A DNA stretch of 6,557 bases from Acidimicrobiaceae bacterium (lineage in GTDB: Bacteria; Actinomycetota; Acidimicrobiia; Acidimicrobiales; RAAP-2). The notes beneath the pieces are model-generated. The model worked only from the letters and a program-made list of their open reading frames with translations. It made no database searches and was not told the origin of the DNA. Position numbers and translations under genes: made by a program. Each line of letters opens with the position of its first letter. Position 1 is the first letter of the stretch. Below are positions 6,273-6,557 of the stretch, piece by piece. Where the stretch lies: NCBI GenBank assembly GCA_003135595.1, contig PLCI01000076.1, positions 6,711-13,267 of the forward strand. The letters are read 5' to 3'.

Positions 6273-6557
6273 CTAGAGGAGCCGGCCGTTCCCCCTCGGC
6301 ACACCGAGGTGCTCGAACGCCCGCTCGGTCGCGACGCGGCCACGCGGCGTGCGGTGCAGGAGACCCTGTCGGATGAGGTACGGCTCGTAGGCCTCCTCGA
6401 TCGTCTCGGTCTCCTCGCCGACGGCGTGGGCGAGCGTCGTGAGCCCGACCGGGTTGCCGTCGAAGCGGACCGCGAGCGTGTGCAGGATCGCGAGGTCCAG
6501 CTTGTCGAGCCCGAGCGCGTCGACCCCGAACAGCGCGAGCCCCGCAGCCGCGACGTC
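6273..6557 (-). CDS. ruvB: Holliday junction branch migration ATPase RuvB, C-terminal 94 residues
   Basis: Motor subunit of RuvAB, the hexameric AAA+ ATPase that drives branch migration of Holliday junctions during recombinational repair. Only the end of the gene is in the window (94 codons plus a TAG stop); a full RuvB has about 340 residues, so the ATPase domains lie beyond the edge. The visible part is the C-terminal winged-helix DNA-binding domain. It contains GVDALGLDKLD, then NPVGLTTLAHAVGEETETIE, YEPYLIRQGLLHRTPRGR and VATERAFEHLG. These match the RuvB pattern GPVGL...TIEDVxEPYLxQxGxLxRTPRGRxAT closely. The protein ends GNGRLL. In many actinobacteria ruvC-ruvA-ruvB stands directly upstream of yajC-secD-secF, which agrees with the neighbours here. 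It could share a transcript with yajC, but the gap between them is the largest in the window and may hold a separate promoter. Confidence 0.96.
   Translation of the reverse strand, partial: DVAAAGLALFGVDALGLDKLDLAILHTLAVRFDGNPVGLTTLAHAVGEETETIEEAYEPYLIRQGLLHRTPRGRVATERAFEHLGVPRGNGRLL

Noticed and set aside
1..6557. Mobile element, CRISPR array, tRNA or rRNA, phage gene or novel defence system
   Set aside because: The window is filled by six conserved housekeeping genes on one strand. No long repeats, transposase, integrase or RNA gene were seen, and there is no room for an unknown gene.

Overview
This is a GC-rich stretch (about two-thirds G+C by eye) of a bacterial chromosome carrying only housekeeping genes, all read from the minus strand. 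The SecD transmembrane motif is the IGxTxDSxxVxFER form rather than the proteobacterial GMAVDAN form. Together with the gene order ruvB-yajC-secD-secF-relA-hisS and the free use of GTG starts, this points to a high-GC actinobacterium. A deep-branching lineage such as Acidimicrobiia would fit, but that placement is a guess.

In the direction of transcription (from high to low coordinates) the window holds: the last 94 residues of ruvB, the Holliday junction branch-migration motor; a gap of about 60 bases with a possible promoter; yajC, secD and secF, the accessory SecDF-YajC complex of the Sec translocon; relA (rel), a bifunctional (p)ppGpp synthetase/hydrolase; and the first 226 residues of hisS, histidyl-tRNA synthetase, cut by the window edge.

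The genes are packed tightly. yajC/secD, secD/secF and relA/hisS each overlap by four bases (GTGA, ATGA and GTGA), and secF and relA are 22 bases apart. The block from yajC to hisS is therefore probably one operon with translational coupling. It joins protein export with the stringent response and tRNA charging. All catalytic or proton-path residues that can be checked in SecD, SecF, Rel and HisRS are present.

No mobile element, CRISPR array, RNA gene or unknown gene is visible, and no stretch without a gene exceeds about 65 bases. I did not find an undescribed system. The points worth a second look are small: the compact gene order compared with other actinobacteria, hairpins at gene junctions that may serve translational coupling, the uncertain yajC start, and lineage-specific tails and cysteines in SecF and SecD.
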